Shown here: positions 1 through 14,313 of the stretch, piece by piece
Layout: each line of letters begins with the position of its first letter
Position numbering within the stretch: position 1 is the stretch's first letter
Origin: Xanthobacteraceae bacterium
Lineage (GTDB): Bacteria; Pseudomonadota; Alphaproteobacteria; Rhizobiales; Xanthobacteraceae
Length of the DNA: 14,313 nucleotides
NCBI GenBank assembly: GCA_030043175.1
Contig: JASHYD010000058.1
Span: 1 to 14,313 of the forward strand
Direction of reading: 5' to 3'
Translations under genes and position numbers: made by a program
The notes under the pieces: model-generated
The model's input: only the letters and a program-made list of their open reading frames with translations
Database searches by the model: none
Told to the model about the DNA's origin: nothing

Positions 1-3000
1 GTTCATGTCCTTGTCCATCATGCGCATCAATTGTCTCACATCCTTTTCGGCCGTCGCGGCCGGTTCGTTTGCTGACCGCCAGGGCTTGGGACGCAATTGT
101 GCCGATGACGAACGACATTGCGATCAGGGCGATTGATTTACGAATCATAAAGTTTTCCCCTTCGGTTGAGTTCGCGACTATTCTCTAGAGGGGAATCGTC
201 AGGTTCTGCTTTGAGGCAAGTCAATCGGCGGTCCAAGAGCAGTCCCATGAAACACCGAAGCCGCCGGCCTCCGGCCCCCTCCAAATGAAGCCAGGGTGGT
301 CGGGTTAACCAGCCATCGCTTGGCTGGTAAGGTCGGTGATGTCTCGCTGGGGACGGTGCAGCGCGTCGCCGCCAAGCTGAGGGCGGTGGCATAGAATTAG
401 CGACGCCATACGGGCTTCGCCGATAGACTTTTCTGGTTCCTAGTTTAAATGGCTCCCCGGCGCCGGCACCCTCCGTTGATCGACTGTCGGGTCCTGGCTG
501 CTCAGCGGGACATGGACAAAACTTCATGCGCGATGCGCAGGCGTCGGGCTGAGGGAGGCTCTGCGCGTCAACGTTTTTACGTGCTTGCTTCAATTCCTGG
601 CCCGAGCGTTTTGATAGGCGCTGGGTGCTAGCGTTTATCTGCGCCGTAGCCGGGGTTCTGCCGGTGGCATATCGTAGTCCGCCTTGCAAGCATTAGCGTG
701 GCGCGTCGTGGCGCTCCGATGGATCATTTCGTAGCTTGGGCAAAGATAAGTAATTTTCGGGAGCGGCTCAGGTTTGAGGCCGACGCTACCGCAAGATCGA
801 GCCTTCAAAGGCTTTTGGTCAAAGAACAGGATAAGCTGGTAAAAGACCTCGGGTCTGCTTACCGATCTGGCGCGAGAAATCGCGAAATGCGAGCAGTGAG
901 AGGCGACGCTTGCGTATTGAAAATTCGGAACGCGATGGACACGATCCTGCGGCAGCCAGCGCTTTGCTCAACGGCGTGACAGCTAATCATACATCAAGAA
1001 TAGCGTCGGCGGATCGCAACTCGACCCGAACAAGACCGGTGACGAACCTCGCGGCGCCGCCTTGATCTACGTCAATGCTATTGCTGTAGCACGGCTGTAC
1101 CCACCTCCCCTCTTTGCAGCTCGGCCGGGTTCCTCTGGGGTGCCGGGCTTCTCGCTCCTTAATCGAGGGTGATATCCCCCAACTGAACGCCGATGAAAAT
1201 CAACTGGATCCTAGTAGGCGGCACTATAATGCTCGGCGCGTTCGCGCTGGAAATGGCTTGCATCGCGGCGTTCTCTGGCCTCAATCGGGCCGAGATTGCC
1301 GCGGCGATGCCGCTGATTATCGCCTTTTCGGTGCCTGTGCTGGGCTTATTCATGTATCCGTTCATGTGGCTGGAACGGGGAGCACCTGGTAATGCTAGGT
1401 GCCCTGTCTGTGGCGCTTGTGATAAGCGGCAAAAAGCTGATCGGTGCAGGGGCGCATGCCGTGCGCAATGATCTCGCCGAAAAAATGCCGCCCCTAAGGG
1501 CGCGGTTCCAAGGCCAGGTTTCCGGAAGAGGAACGTCATATTGGGCGACCAAACCGGTTCGTGCTTTCGGTGGATCGGCCTGATGTGCACGGTGCCAAAC
1601 CCTTGAGCCGAGTGGACACAAAAGCGAGGGTTTTTCATCCCCCTAAGCAGCGCCGCAAGATGCGCACTCACGCCGATCAAGGGAAACGGCCTGAATTTTT
1701 ACTATCGAGCAACCGTAATGCCGTTCGATCCGCATACTGGCCAGCTTTTAGATAGTCTCGCAGATTTGCAGGACGCACGGCTTTGCGGCGTATGGGGCCG
1801 ATTCGCGACCGCGATCAAATTTCGGAAGAGATGGCCAGCAAAATTAAATTGGCTTAGGATACCGCGCTCGGCATGGAAGATAAATTCGGTCTCCGCTCGC
1901 CTTTCGTTTTCGCCACTCGCATCGCCTTTGAGATTATTCGTGCGCTAGAGGCATGGGCGCCGTCGGATAAAGCGGTGCCGCTGATAACGGGCTCGTTGTT
2001 CCAGGGAAACTTTGATGCCCGATAAGAGGATGAACTTTGGCCAGGCCGACGCCGGAAGAACGTCGCGAGCGTGACGAACGCCGCAAACGAAATGAGGCGG
2101 AACGGGCCGCAAGGGAAAGCCGCGAGCGGCAGACATACGATAAAGTCCGTCCCGGGGGACGGCACTCTAAAACGCTAGGGACCTTCCTGCCGCTCACGTT
2201 TCATGAAGCGGTGGCGCGCAAGCCCGACGGCTGGCCGGGCTTGCGCTGGGTAAGCGAACTCTGAGCGAATTTGATCTTTCGTACAAGATCCACCCCGTTG
2301 TCAATGATCCGGCAGAACGACATGCGGAACTCAAAGTCAGATCTTCGGGTAACCCACTGACTGCGCAAAGGTGACGAATTGGCCCTCGCCAAGCTGCATC
2401 GTGCCGACCAGCTTCCTGGTGTCGACCGAGCCGCGGAAAACCGTGGCAAGTCCCTCGGACGCGCAGAATAGGTAGACGTTCTGACCGATGAACCCGGAGT
2501 CCACCGAGGCGTACAGCCTGCGTTCCTCGGGGGAGATATCCTGCATGCGTTCGCCGTGCGCGACGTAAATCAGGTTGAGGGGAGCCGTGGCAACGAAGTC
2601 CTGCGTCCCGGTCTGGTCGCGGATATCGGCTTCAAGCCGCTGCTCCAGCTGGTGCTCTGTCGGATCATAGAGCCACACACCATCTGCGAGCGCCGCATAG
2701 ATGTCGATCACCATGACATGGCGCCAGTAGGGCGCTGTGCGGTCTCCATGCGGCCGATTGACGCCAAAGGCGGCCCATAGCAGGTCCGATAGAATCTGCG
2801 ATGCCAGTGGCCGCGCGTCATATTCGCGGGTTGAGCGGCGCAATTTCAAGGCATCGATCAGGGGCCTGCCCCCGGTTGCCCGCGGCGGCGACAGAGGCCT
2901 GATCTTTTTAGCCTGCGCCTCAACCCCAAAACTACCGGCCAAAATTGCCGCCGAAACCAGCCCGGCATTTGCTTGACGCCGCGTAACCATGTGTGCGCTA

Positions 3001-6000
3001 CATTAATAAACAGGAATCGAAATAAAGTGCGGCGCCGCGCCTGCGCATTGATGGAGGTCAACTTAAGGCGCGGGTCAATGCTTCTGTTCAGGGCACGGCA
3101 GCGCTAGCTACGGCGCGAATCGTATCATGGAATCGCGAGCTGCGCAGCGATGCGGGGTGCGAGCTTAACTCAGTGGGACAGCAGGCAACAGACCGGGCTC
3201 GTGGCGAGCAGCCCTTGCGTGACGCCGCCGAAGATCCACTCGCCGAGCCTGGTGTGACCATATCCGCCGGCCACGATCAGATCAGCATTCGTCTCCTGCG
3301 CAACCCGGATCAGTTCGGAGTGGGCTGATCCGGCAGCGTGGGCTGTCGTCTTCACCGTGGCGGCGACGCGGTGAGCTGCAAGGTAGCGGGCCACATCGTC
3401 AATATGCCGTTGTGCTCGCCGCTCATCGCCGAAATCGACGATTTCTACGATTTCCACCGACGCCGCCTCACGGATCAACGAGAGTGAATCACAAAGCGCC
3501 CGGCGTGCCTCTCGGCTGTCTTTCCAGCCAATGACGACGCGTTCTGCCTTCAACGAATCGAGGCCATTTGGGACGGCGAGAACGGGCCGGCCTGCTCGCA
3601 CTATCGTCGCGCCAGGATCGACCGTGCGATGAAGATCGGCCGGCGGTCGATGGCGTCCGATGATGATGAGGTCGGCTGCCCGAGCTTCTCTCAGCAGGAA
3701 ATCTGTCGGCGAAGCGATGGCTGCTCGCCATTCCGTCGGCTGGCCTGGACCCGCAACCTTGCGGAAATGTTCCCCGACTTGGGCCAATCGATCGGACATT
3801 TCTTGCAGCAAGCCTTGGGCAGGGGCGGTATCGACGATCACGCCACCGTACGCAAGGGGCGGCGTCGGTTCCCAGGCGGTCGCGCCGATCAGTGTCGAAT
3901 GGAACCTCGACGATAATCCAGCCGCCAAGCGGATGCGCTCATCACACGGTTCTGCAATCTCCACGTGCACCATCATGGTGGGAAATGACATCACAGCCTC
4001 CGGAGGAAGATAGTCGACGTCGAAATCGATATTGGGTCATCAGTTATTTCAAGGGCCTTGACCTGGCGCAACAGCGTCGTTCCTGCCCGGACCAGAGCGG
4101 ATCTCAGACAAAGGTGATTATCGGTTTGCAACTACTACGGACTCAAGCCGGCAATCAGGTCGAGCCGGGTTGTTCCGTTGTTCACTAAGTCCGTGTCTTC
4201 AGCGCAGTGCGCAGAAATCAATTTTGAGAAAGATCAACGCGGGCCGATGTTTAGCTTTTCAGACTTATCTTAAGGAGGCCCCACATGAAACACCTGATCA
4301 TCGTCGCGCATCCTATCCCGACCAGTTTCACGATGGGTTTGGCGCGAGCTTATGCCGCCGAGCTGGAACACCTCGGAAATGACGTGCAGATGCGCGACCT
4401 GTACCGGATGAGGTTCGATCCTGTGCTCACAGCCCACGAGCTGACGCCTGCAGACGCCGATCATCCACCGGACACCGACGTCGTCGCGGCACAGGACGAT
4501 GTTCGTGCCGCCGCCGTTCTGACGATGATCTACCCGGTCTGGTGGCTCTCCATGCCGGCAATGATGAAAGGTTACGTGGACCGGGTCTTCGCGCGCGGTT
4601 TTGCGTACGAGGCCAATCAAGGCGTCGTGCACTGACTTTTTTCTGGGAAGAAATGCGTCCTGGTCACAATCTCCGGCGCGCCACTATCGGTGTTGACTGA
4701 GAATGGCCGGTGGGATGCCCTCCAGGTTCTGCAGGACACGCACATCTTCCGGTCCGCGGGTTTTGAGCTGCTGGAGCACCTGCATTTCGATGAGATCGTG
4801 CCACATCTTGCCGACCCGGTGGTCGAGCGACATCTGGCGCGCATCCGATCTTGCGCGCGGACGCATTTCTCTTCCGCCAGCGTAGCGATGGCGCAGCCCA
4901 CGTGTCGAACAGCCCTGACCTGAACCACCTCCGCAGGGCTTCCGATTTCGGAGAACAGTCCCGCATCCAACCCGTCGGCGCCGCATGACGCGCGGAAGCA
5001 GCGCGATGAGAGCAAGATCTATTTCGGGATTGCATCGCACCGCCAGCAGACGCCGCTTGCTAAGCGACACCCTTTGCGGGGTCACGATCTCCCCTGCTTG
5101 ACTCGTTAGGATTGCTCGTTGTCCGAGCTTAACATCAAAACTAACAAACAGGTCCTAGATATGTCTTGGCGGGCCGGGGGACTGGGGAACCTCTCGGAAT
5201 GCCAGTCCCCCGCCATCACGCGCTCACCGAGCCTGGCTTGCTTGGCGCTCCCGTGGCAATTCGCCAAGCCTCAGAGTAAAGGTTTCTTCCTGGCCGTTGC
5301 GAATCACCGCAAGCCGAACCGAAGTTCCTGGCGCCATGGAGCCGATGCGCCGTGCGAGCGACCGCGCATCATCAAGAGCCTCGCCATTGACCGAGACAAT
5401 TACATCTCGCGCCTTGATGCCCGCTCTCTCGGCTGGGCTGTTCCCTTGCACGTCGGCTACCAACGCGCCGCGGGCATTCCGCATCCCGAGACTATCGGCG
5501 ATTTCAGCAGTTACCGGCTGAATTTGCACCCCGATCCAGCCGCGTGCGACCACCCCACGACCGTCTTTCAACTGGGTCACCACCGTCTTGACGGTATCGG
5601 CCGGAATCGCAAAGGCAATGCCGACATTGCCTCCAGAGGGCGAGTAGATTGCGGTGTTCACGCCAATCACGTTGCCATTCAAATCGAAGCTCGGGCCGCC
5701 GGAGTTGCCCCGGTTGACCGCAGCATCGATCTGAATGAAATCGTCGTAAGGACCCGCGCCGATGTTTCGCCCGCGCGCCGACACGATACCCGCCGTCACC
5801 GTGCCGCCGAGGCCAAACGGATTGCCGACTGCCAAAACCCAGTCGCCGATGCGTGGGCTTGTCTCGGAAAAGTGCGCGAACGGGAAATTATTGCGGGCGT
5901 CGACTTTTATTAGTGCCACGTCGGTCCGCGGGTCAGTACCCACCACCCTGGCTGTGTAGGTTCTGCCGTCGTCAGTCGTTACCTCGACGCGCTCAGCTTT

Positions 6001-9000
6001 ATCGACGACGTGATTGTTGGTCACCGCATAACCGTCAGCCGAGATGAAGAAGCCCGACCCCTGGGCAGTCCCGTACTGCCGGGGCTGCTGCCGCGGAAGA
6101 TCGTCGCCGTCTGGCCGCTGGCCGCCTTCCCCAAAACGCCGGCGCAAGAAATCCTCGAATGGCGAACCCCTCGGCGGGCTGTCCTCGTTGAGTCTCCGCG
6201 TGTTGCCACCGGCGTTCATTTGGACTTTGACGGATATGACAGTGGGCTTCACTTTGTCCACGATGTCGGCGAAGCTGGTGGGGCCTTGGATGGTTTCCGC
6301 AGCAACCGCGGACAGTAGGATACTACCAGACTTCGACGCGAGACCATACTCGCCGATAGTCAGGGCACCGAGGCCTGCGATGGTAGCGAGAAGGATGATT
6401 CGTTGCTTGGGTAAGAGGCGAAATCCGGCAAAGCGGGATCGATTTGTTGACATGTTGAATGTGCTCCAGACGTTGTTTTTGGGGTGCACTTGGCAACCAA
6501 TGGAACTATTACGTGGGCGCAGGGCTAACTGATGATTAAATTTTAATTAAATTTTATTAACCGGTCAGAGCAATCGTTTTGAACACCCTCAGCGTTTCGG
6601 ACTACCGCCTCGTGTATTCTGCGCGCGTTGGTTTTCAGCTTCGTCTCTGCGCATTGACCCGGCCGCCATCCTAACGCGGTTACGCCTTCGATCTTTTGGA
6701 GTGCAACGGCGATGGTCTGCGTGACTGTCCGTTCAGGGAAGGCGGCGCCCACCGAGCTGCTAAAGTCGGCGTCCTGTCTAATTGACCACATTACCGCTAA
6801 TTTAGGCTGATGACGCAACCGTCTTCGAACGCGTTTGCCGGCTCGGATTCGAGAATTACCACGGATTAAATTGGCGCCAGTTTTTGATCGCGATCAATGT
6901 TGTGGCATTGAAATCTAGCCGCCTGTCCTCATCTGCCTTCCGTGGAGTTGCATTCCCGCGCCTCGGGGATACGCAGGGGCTAGGACGGACCAATGGCCAC
7001 CATCACGATCACGGGAGAACAAATCGGCAGTAACAAGCCATGGATTGCGCGGATTACCGGGCCAGATCCCAAATACCGACTTGCTCGTGCGTTTGAGGCA
7101 GGTGTTCGCGACTATGGTGCAACCAATAGCGTTGGATCGCGGGGCATGAGCACCACATGGGCACTTGATGATGGCGTTTAGGAGATATCCATCCCGAAAA
7201 GTTCGAAAAGCATCGATCGCTATTTTGCCGAGGTCAAAGACGGCCAAATGCAGCGGCTGACCGCCGCGAAAGTAATAAACCTGGTCACTCAAGCGACAGG
7301 TGGGTGATATGAGGGCGCGGCTCGTTTTTCCGGCAGAGGTAATCGAGGGTCTTAAGCGACAGGGCCTTCGACAACGGAGCCCTGAGCGGTTGCGCTGGAC
7401 GGACCAGCGCTCGGCATCGAGTTGCGGCAATGGTGTGTTGCTCCGAGGTAAGTCATCTGATGTTCTTGATGGAGACCAGTTTCGCGCCTTACGCGAAGCT
7501 TTCGGGGCTTGGATCGAGACTGATAGCAAAGAGCGCGTTGCGCGTGCGCTCGGCGTGCCATGGCAAGGCAAATTCAAGGAGCTAGGGATTAAGGAGTGGC
7601 CGTTGCAATAACTCGTCTTGTTGACGACGGTCGAGGTCGACGAATTCTTCTGGGCGTTGCGATTTCTAAACCGTTTTATAAAACTCGGTATGTAATTTCG
7701 TGGTATTACTTGTGTTGGTCACAAATAGAGACCTAAACCTGTGCGTATCTCGTAGGGCTTTATATGTCCTTAAAGAAAAGCGGCGCCAGATGGCCGGGGC
7801 TTGGAGGAGAGGCCACCTGGTCGCCGGAAGTCAACTTAGTCGGTTTCATTTCTTGTGCTTCGCTTTGATTGCTTCGCACGCAAGATGATGTGGGACTTTC
7901 GATACAAAGCACAAGGCCGTGTACATAAAAAATTGCCCGATATTTTTCTCCGTCTATTCCGGGCCGATCTGGGGCCCCGGACGCGTCGGAGGGCTAACCG
8001 GGGTGGTGTGTCGCTCAGCTCCTCGGCGAGTATCGCCTAGCCTATACCGGGTGCTTCAGTACCTGGCTCGGTCCATGCGCTTTTGTACGTTCGATACAGA
8101 TTCCGAGCGCGCGGCCCGATGGCTGATCGCCCTCATGGTGCTACGCCGCGATCCGCTCGCGATCGCATTGATGGCCGCGGTGTCTCGGCACGGCGATCAA
8201 CCGACCCACTATAGCTGCCGTGCTGACGCGATCGAGGGCTCACAGCAGTCAAGGGCCCAGGCTATGTGAAAACATTTACGAGCAGGACCTGGGGTCACGA
8301 GGAGCATCAGCGTGACCTCCTCTTGTGGTTGATCACGAGCTCAGGCTGGCGGTTGGTGGTGACGCGGCGGGCCCGTCCAGCTCCGTCCAGCTGATGGCGA
8401 AGACATCGCCCTCATGGCGCAACTGCAGGTCGACACGTCCGGCATCGACAGACAGCGCGCCGTATTTGTCCGTATTAGTCGCAAGCTCGTGGAGCGCGAT
8501 GCCGATGGCCTGGGCGGCCGCCGGGTTCAGACGCAGCTGCGGACCGTTCAGCACAATCCGAGGCCCCACAGGTCAGCATAGTGCGCGGGTTGGCGCGCGG
8601 CAGATCCTCAGCGTCGATTCCATGCCACTGGTTTCGCACCAGCAGATCCTGATTGCTGCGAGCGCGCGACGAGACCCAGCATATTCTTGGTGCGACGGCT
8701 GAACTCGCGCATGAGGAAGTGAATCTGCTCCTCGGCATTCTCCGGGTGGAAATGTCCTCAACCCCCTCTCGGCAAGAGCGCGTGTCATGAACTGGCTGGA
8801 CAGCATTGCGCCGCCGATCCGGCCGTCAGCCGCGCGCCAAGGTTTCATGGACCACTGTGCCCGATCGATGTGGCCGTCCTGGCGCGGGAAAGGCTCCTCT
8901 TCGTGCGACAGCTCTTGGCCCGCCAGCACGCGGGCATGAACTTGCCGCCAGCGCGGGGGAATATCTCGCAATGGGAACGGCCGATGATCTCGGCATCAGA

Positions 9001-12000
9001 CCAGAGCGCAGCACCGGTCTTGAAATGCCAGAACCGGATTTCGACTTCGACGCAGCCCTCGCGCAGCACCTTCGGGAAAAACTGGTTGGTGATGTAGTCC
9101 CGGTCTTCGGGAAATAATCCTGGACCGGCGTCGCGCAGGCTTGTTCCAGTGAGTCCAGGCCAACGCACGTGTCGCCTAGCCTGTGCGAGCTGGGCTCGGT
9201 CCATGCGTTTTTTTGTACGATCAAGGTTCGATGGCGTCCAGCGGGTCTCGGCGCGTGTTAAGCGCGAAATAGCGATCCGGTTTCGCGTGGACAAGAACGA
9301 ACGTTCATGCTCCTGATAGGGGTCGCGCGCTAGCTTCGGACGTTCGCGGCGGACGTTCTGGCGTTGGCCATATCGTGGTCCGACTCTTGCGCGCATTGGC
9401 GTGGCGTTAGAGGCGTCGTAGGGAAAATTCCATGGATCGTTTCATAGCTCGGGCGAATATGGATCATTTCCGCGATCGGCTCATGTCTGAGACTGATCCG
9501 ACTATAAGATCGACCCTTCAAAGACTTCTGGTTCAAGAAGAAGACAAGCTCGCAGCAGATTTTGAACTGCCTGCGAATGTGGCGGGAGCAATCGCGAAAT
9601 GCCGGCAAAGGCTCAAGAAGCAACAGGTGCTCGTTGAAACGTTGGAACGCGACGGACGTGATGGTGCAACGGCTAGGGCTTTGCTCGACGGTCTCACAGA
9701 AAGTCTCATTCTCCATCAAGAATATCATCGTCGGATCGAAATTCGCGTCCAACAGAGCCGGTAGCGAAGCTCGGAGCGTTTTGAGCTAAGTCAAGGCCTT
9801 TTGCCCCTGGCTCGGTCGCAATCATTCCGATCAAGTGTGCATGTTCAAGTGCGGCAACCTATCACAAGCGTGCCGTATGATCGTGAGGTTGAGCTTACTG
9901 TGACCAACGCTTGAAGCGAGCCGCACGCTCTCATTTTTCCGTGTCGTCGCACGCTCGACGGATGGATAAACGCCAAAGCGAAGAAGCGGGTCGATGTCGA
10001 GCCGCCGCGCTGGCGCGAGTGGAAAAGTGAGCCTTGGTCGCCCCGCTCCTTCCGCTCCATCTCTTGCAGCTTGGCCTCTTGCTCGGCGAGCTGCCGATTG
10101 AGGGTCGGGGATCGGCTACGCCTATGTCACTGGCCGTATGGGCACATCACTGACTGGGATCCGCGGGACATGGCCCTGACACAGGCGATGCCTTCGGTTA
10201 AGCGCCAAGTCAGTCGTGATCATCGGCCGTTGCCGCGACGTATTATCAATGAAACACAACGGCTCTAAACCATCCTGAGCAAGCTGAAGACTGCGACCTT
10301 CACTTGGTCGAGCACCAGCGCAAGGGCCAGGGATGCCGCGAACACGCCGAGCACGACCGGCATCGGCAACGAGGCCATCAAGATACCCTTCACGGCCATG
10401 GTCGGAATGATTGCCAGATCCGCAATGGAGGATGTGATCACGATGGGGCTCGGCCAGGAAGACCACAGGCGCTGACGCTCGCGGACAACGTAGAAAACAG
10501 CCTGGCCGTTGAACAGCAGCGTGACGAGGGTCAGCGTCCTGAGCCTGTCGATGTCGAATCCCAGCTGATATTTGCCGACGGCGAGGATAGCGGTGCAAAA
10601 GGCAAGATCGCAGAGGCCGATGACGACGCCTGCTACGGTCAGGCTGTCGATGCGCCATGCGTTCGGTTGCGCTGAAGGCCGCACATTGTCTGTTGTCGAT
10701 GACATCGCGAGAAAGTCGCCGGTGATCATCGAGAGAACCACCAGCATCGGCGTCAGGATGGCGTGGCCGGTCATCACGAGGCCGATCGCCAGAAAGGTCA
10801 GCTGGCGCGTCTTGTGCACGATAGATCGCAGCGTGTAGGTGAGGATGCGTTGGAAGGTCACTCGGCCTTCGCGGACCGCCGCAACAATGCTGGCTAGTCC
10901 CGGCTCTGTGAGCACAATCCCGGCCGCCGATTTAGCGACATCGGTCGCGGTGGAAACCGCTATTCCGATCTGAGCCTGGCGCAACGCTGGTGCATCATTG
11001 GCGCCGTCGCCGCACATGCCGACGACGTGCCCGGCATTCTGGAGACTCTCGACGAGGCGGTATTTGTCCTCGGGAAGAACGCCCGCAAAGACCGCGAATT
11101 CCTCGGCGCGAACCGTATCGGCGATCGGCCCGGGGGGATAGACCGCTCTCTCAAGGCCGACCGCCCGCGCCACCACGGCGGCGGTGTCGCGCGCGTCGCC
11201 GGTCACCATAATCGTGCACACGCCCATGCTTTGTAACGCGGCGATGCATGCGGCGGCATCGCTGCGGGGTGGATCGCTGAGGGCGATCAGACCCGCCAGC
11301 TGCATCTTCTCTGGCGGGCCCGCAGCAACGCCGAGAACCCTGTATCCCTGCGCCTCGAGCGCCGCGGCGGCGGCGGCCGCCTCCGGTGACGGTTGAGTCA
11401 AAGCGGCGATCACGGCGAAAGCGCCTTTCACGATTCGAACCGTGGTGCCGGCGCGCTCCGCCGCAATCGCCTCCGACATTTTGATGGCCGGGTCGAACGG
11501 CACGAACCTCAGCAGCACAGGAAGGTCGGCTAGTTCGCCCGCCTTCGATGCTGCGGCGCGGACAGCAATATCGACAGGATCCTGGCCGCCTTCCGAGCTC
11601 GCCAGCGCCGCCAGCGCCAGAACACGCGACTCGTCAAAACCCCGCATGGCGCGCACCGCGCCGACCGCCAGCTCGTTCATTGTCAAGGTTCCGGTCTTGT
11701 CGGAACACAGCACGTCCATCGACGCCGCTTCGTGGACCGCGGAGAGTCGCGTCGGCAGGATGCCAGATTTTGCCAGCGCCTGCGCGCCGATCGCGGTCGC
11801 AAGCGTGAAGGTCGCCGGCAGGGCAACTGGAATGGTGCCAAGAACAGCAATCAGGATGAGTGGCACGAGTTCGGAAACCGACATGCCGAGCCAATACGCA
11901 TAGGCGGTCAGCGCCGCCGCGACGGCGCCATTGACGCCGGCGAGGTTGCGCACGACCCGGAAGACGGCCTTCTGCTCCGAGCTGACGACATGCGCCGTGC

Positions 12001-14313
12001 GCACAAGCTCGGCGGTACGGCCGAATTTCGTGCGCGTCCCGGTGGCAGTCACCTCCGCCACTGCTTCGCCGCGGCGCACCAGCGCGCCGGCCCAGGTTCC
12101 CCGGCCCGGTCCCGCTTCGATCGGCATCGATTCGCCGGTGAGCATCGACTGGTCGAGCAGCACGGCGCCGGCGATCAGACGCACGTCAGCAGCCACCACA
12201 CTGCCGAGCGACAGTTTCACGATATCGCCGGGGACTAGCTCCGCGGCCGGGATGATCGTCCACTCGCCGTCGCGCCGGACCGAGGCCGACAGCGCGAGCC
12301 GCGACTTCAGCGCCTTGACAGTCGCCTGCGCGCGCCCTTCGTGCAACAGCCCCAGCGCGGCATTGAACACGAGCAGCACGACGATGATGGATGCTTCGAC
12401 ATATTCGCCCAGCACAAGTTGGAGCGCGATGGCTGCCTCCAGCAGGCACGGCACGGGTGCAACGAACTTGCCCAATACCAAGCGCAGCGGATGAACGTCG
12501 GTGCCAGGAGTTGTGTTAGGGCCGATATCACCAAGCCGGTGGCGCGCTTCGGCGTTCGAAAGCCCTGGCGGCAGAATCTCTGCAGGCGTCATTTTCCATG
12601 CCTTCGACGAGAGCTCGACCTCGACTTTCGGGGACGTGCAAACCTGCCATAGCATCATTGATTCACAGCAACAAATTTTCCGCGGCGTAGGCGTCGCACA
12701 AGCTGCTGCACGAACGACCGATTACGTTGGCTTGGACGATCCGTCCTGCGCCTTATTCCAGCGATTTCCGGAATCGCAGAATGCTGACGGTCAAAAGCAC
12801 CGCCGCGATCGCGGCCATTGCCAGGAAGTCCGGCCACAGGATGTCGAGGCCGATGCCCTTGAGAAAGGTGCCGCGGATGACGACCAGAAAATACCGCAGC
12901 GGATTTGCATAAGTAAGCCACTGCAGCAGGTCGGGCATGCTGGAAATCGGAAAGCTGAATCCGGACAGGATGAAGAACGGGTTCAGCACGAAGAAGTTGG
13001 TGGCAAAAGCCTGCTGCTGGGTGGTGCAGATGGTGGAGATCAGCAAGCCCAGGGCCAGCAGGCTCAAGAGATAGAGCGTCGCGCCCAAAATGAAGACGAA
13101 GGGATTGCCAACAAACGGAACTTGGAACCACAGGATCCCGACGATGGTGACGAGACCGGCGATCCCCATCCCGACGACGAAAAACGGCACGGTCTTGCCG
13201 AGAATGAATTCGGCCGGTCTGATCGGGCTTACCATGATCTGTTCGAGCGTGCCCACCTCGCGCTCGCGGACGACCGCAAAGGCGGTCAGGTTGACGACCA
13301 TTACCAGTGTGATGGTTGCGATCACACCCGGCACAAAGAACCAGCGGCCGTTGAAGTCCGAGTTGTACCAGGGCCGCTGCGCCAGCGTGATCTGGACGAG
13401 ATTGTTCTGCGCCTTGACGCCCCCGACACGTTGCATCAGGTCGGCCGCATAGTCCTGAGCGAAGCCGGACGCGATGGTGTTGACGTAGCCAAGCGCAATC
13501 AAGGCGCTGTTCGAATTGGTCCCGTCTACCAGGACCTGGAGCGGCGCCTCCCGACCTTTGCGCAAACTGCTGGCAAATCCCGCGTGAATAACGAGGGCCA
13601 CCGCCGCATCGCCGCGATCAATCATCCGGCCGATCTCGTCCTGGGTCTGGGCAATTCTGACGACGCGGAGACGATCGCTCGACGTGAACCGGGCAACGAG
13701 TTCCCGACTCTCCTGGCTGTGGTCAAGGTCGAGCACCGCGGTCGACACATGATAGACCTCGAAGGTCGCCGCGTAGCCGAACAGCAACAGCTGAATGAGG
13801 GGCGGCACGATCAGGCGAACGCGCCCCCACTTGTCGCGCCACAGCTGGATGAACTCCTTGACCAGAATATTGGTGACACGGCCCAGCATGCTCAATCGAG
13901 CCTCTTGCGAAACGCACGAGCGGCCAACGTCATCACCGCGGCGGCATAGATAAGGAGGAAAACCGTCGGCAGGGCCAGCGCGGGAATATCGGCGCCCTTG
14001 AGGAAAATGGCCTTGACGATGGTGACGTAGTAGCGCGCATGAACCAAGTAGGTCACGTCCTGAACCACCGTCGGCATCTGGTCGATCGGGAATACGTAGC
14101 CCGACAGCAGCATCGTCGGCAGCATCGTCACCAGCAACGCGACCTGACTGGCTCCGATCTGGCTTCGGATTAAAACCGACAGCAGATAACCGATCCCGAG
14201 CACGACGACCAAAAACAGCGACGTCGTGACAAACAGCGTAAAGATGGTGCCGCGGAATGGCACGCTAAACCACAAGCACGCCAACACGAGGCACAACGCA
14301 GCGTCGATCCACC

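Overview
The window looks like accessory DNA from a Bradyrhizobium-type alphaproteobacterium (Nitrobacteraceae). This is inferred from protein style (HWE-type histidine kinase, DegP/HtrA, tandem-domain Usp, P3A ATPase) and from repeated FixK/FNR-type operators. No rRNA, tRNA, CRISPR array or intact transposase was seen. No database search was possible, so family names rest on motifs.

Layout. 1-148 (-): 5' part of a frameshifted secreted EF-hand-like gene. 611-1075: decayed copy of a small-gene block whose better copy lies at 9313-9794. 1193-2264 (+): small hypothetical genes, two of them damaged. 2337-2990 (-): exported nitroreductase. 3170-3991 (-): two-domain universal stress protein. 4285-4923 (+): NAD(P)H:quinone oxidoreductase-like gene with one in-frame TGA. 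5224-6453 (-): DegP/HtrA protease followed by a strong hairpin. 6993-7611 (+): a pair of unrecognised genes, the first cut by a TAG. 8333-9224 (-): remains of a PAS/HWE histidine kinase. 9432-9764 (+): intact small coiled-coil-like protein. 9837-about 10040 (+): small gene cut by a TGA. 10265-12592 (-): P3A-type cation (proton) ATPase. 12753-14313 (-): two ABC-2 permeases, the upstream one running off the window.

The unifying signal is regulatory. Eight sites fit TTGA-N6-(T/G)CAA, the FixK2/FNR half-site arrangement. Six are exact TTGA-N6-TCAA, where about 0.2 would be expected by chance in 14.3 kb of uniform composition. Five of them lie about 50-75 bases upstream of recognisable starts (EF-hand gene, nitroreductase, Usp, oxidoreductase, ATPase), and a sixth lies 49.5 bases upstream of the weaker GTG start at 9837. 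That is where a site centred near -41.5 should sit. The window therefore reads as a low-oxygen-responsive island: redox enzymes, stress protein, membrane energisation and an export pump under one oxygen-linked regulator.

The island is also decaying. Four genes are each interrupted by a single in-frame TAG or TGA with good coding sequence on both sides, and others carry frameshifts or deletions. The operators in front of several broken genes are still perfect.
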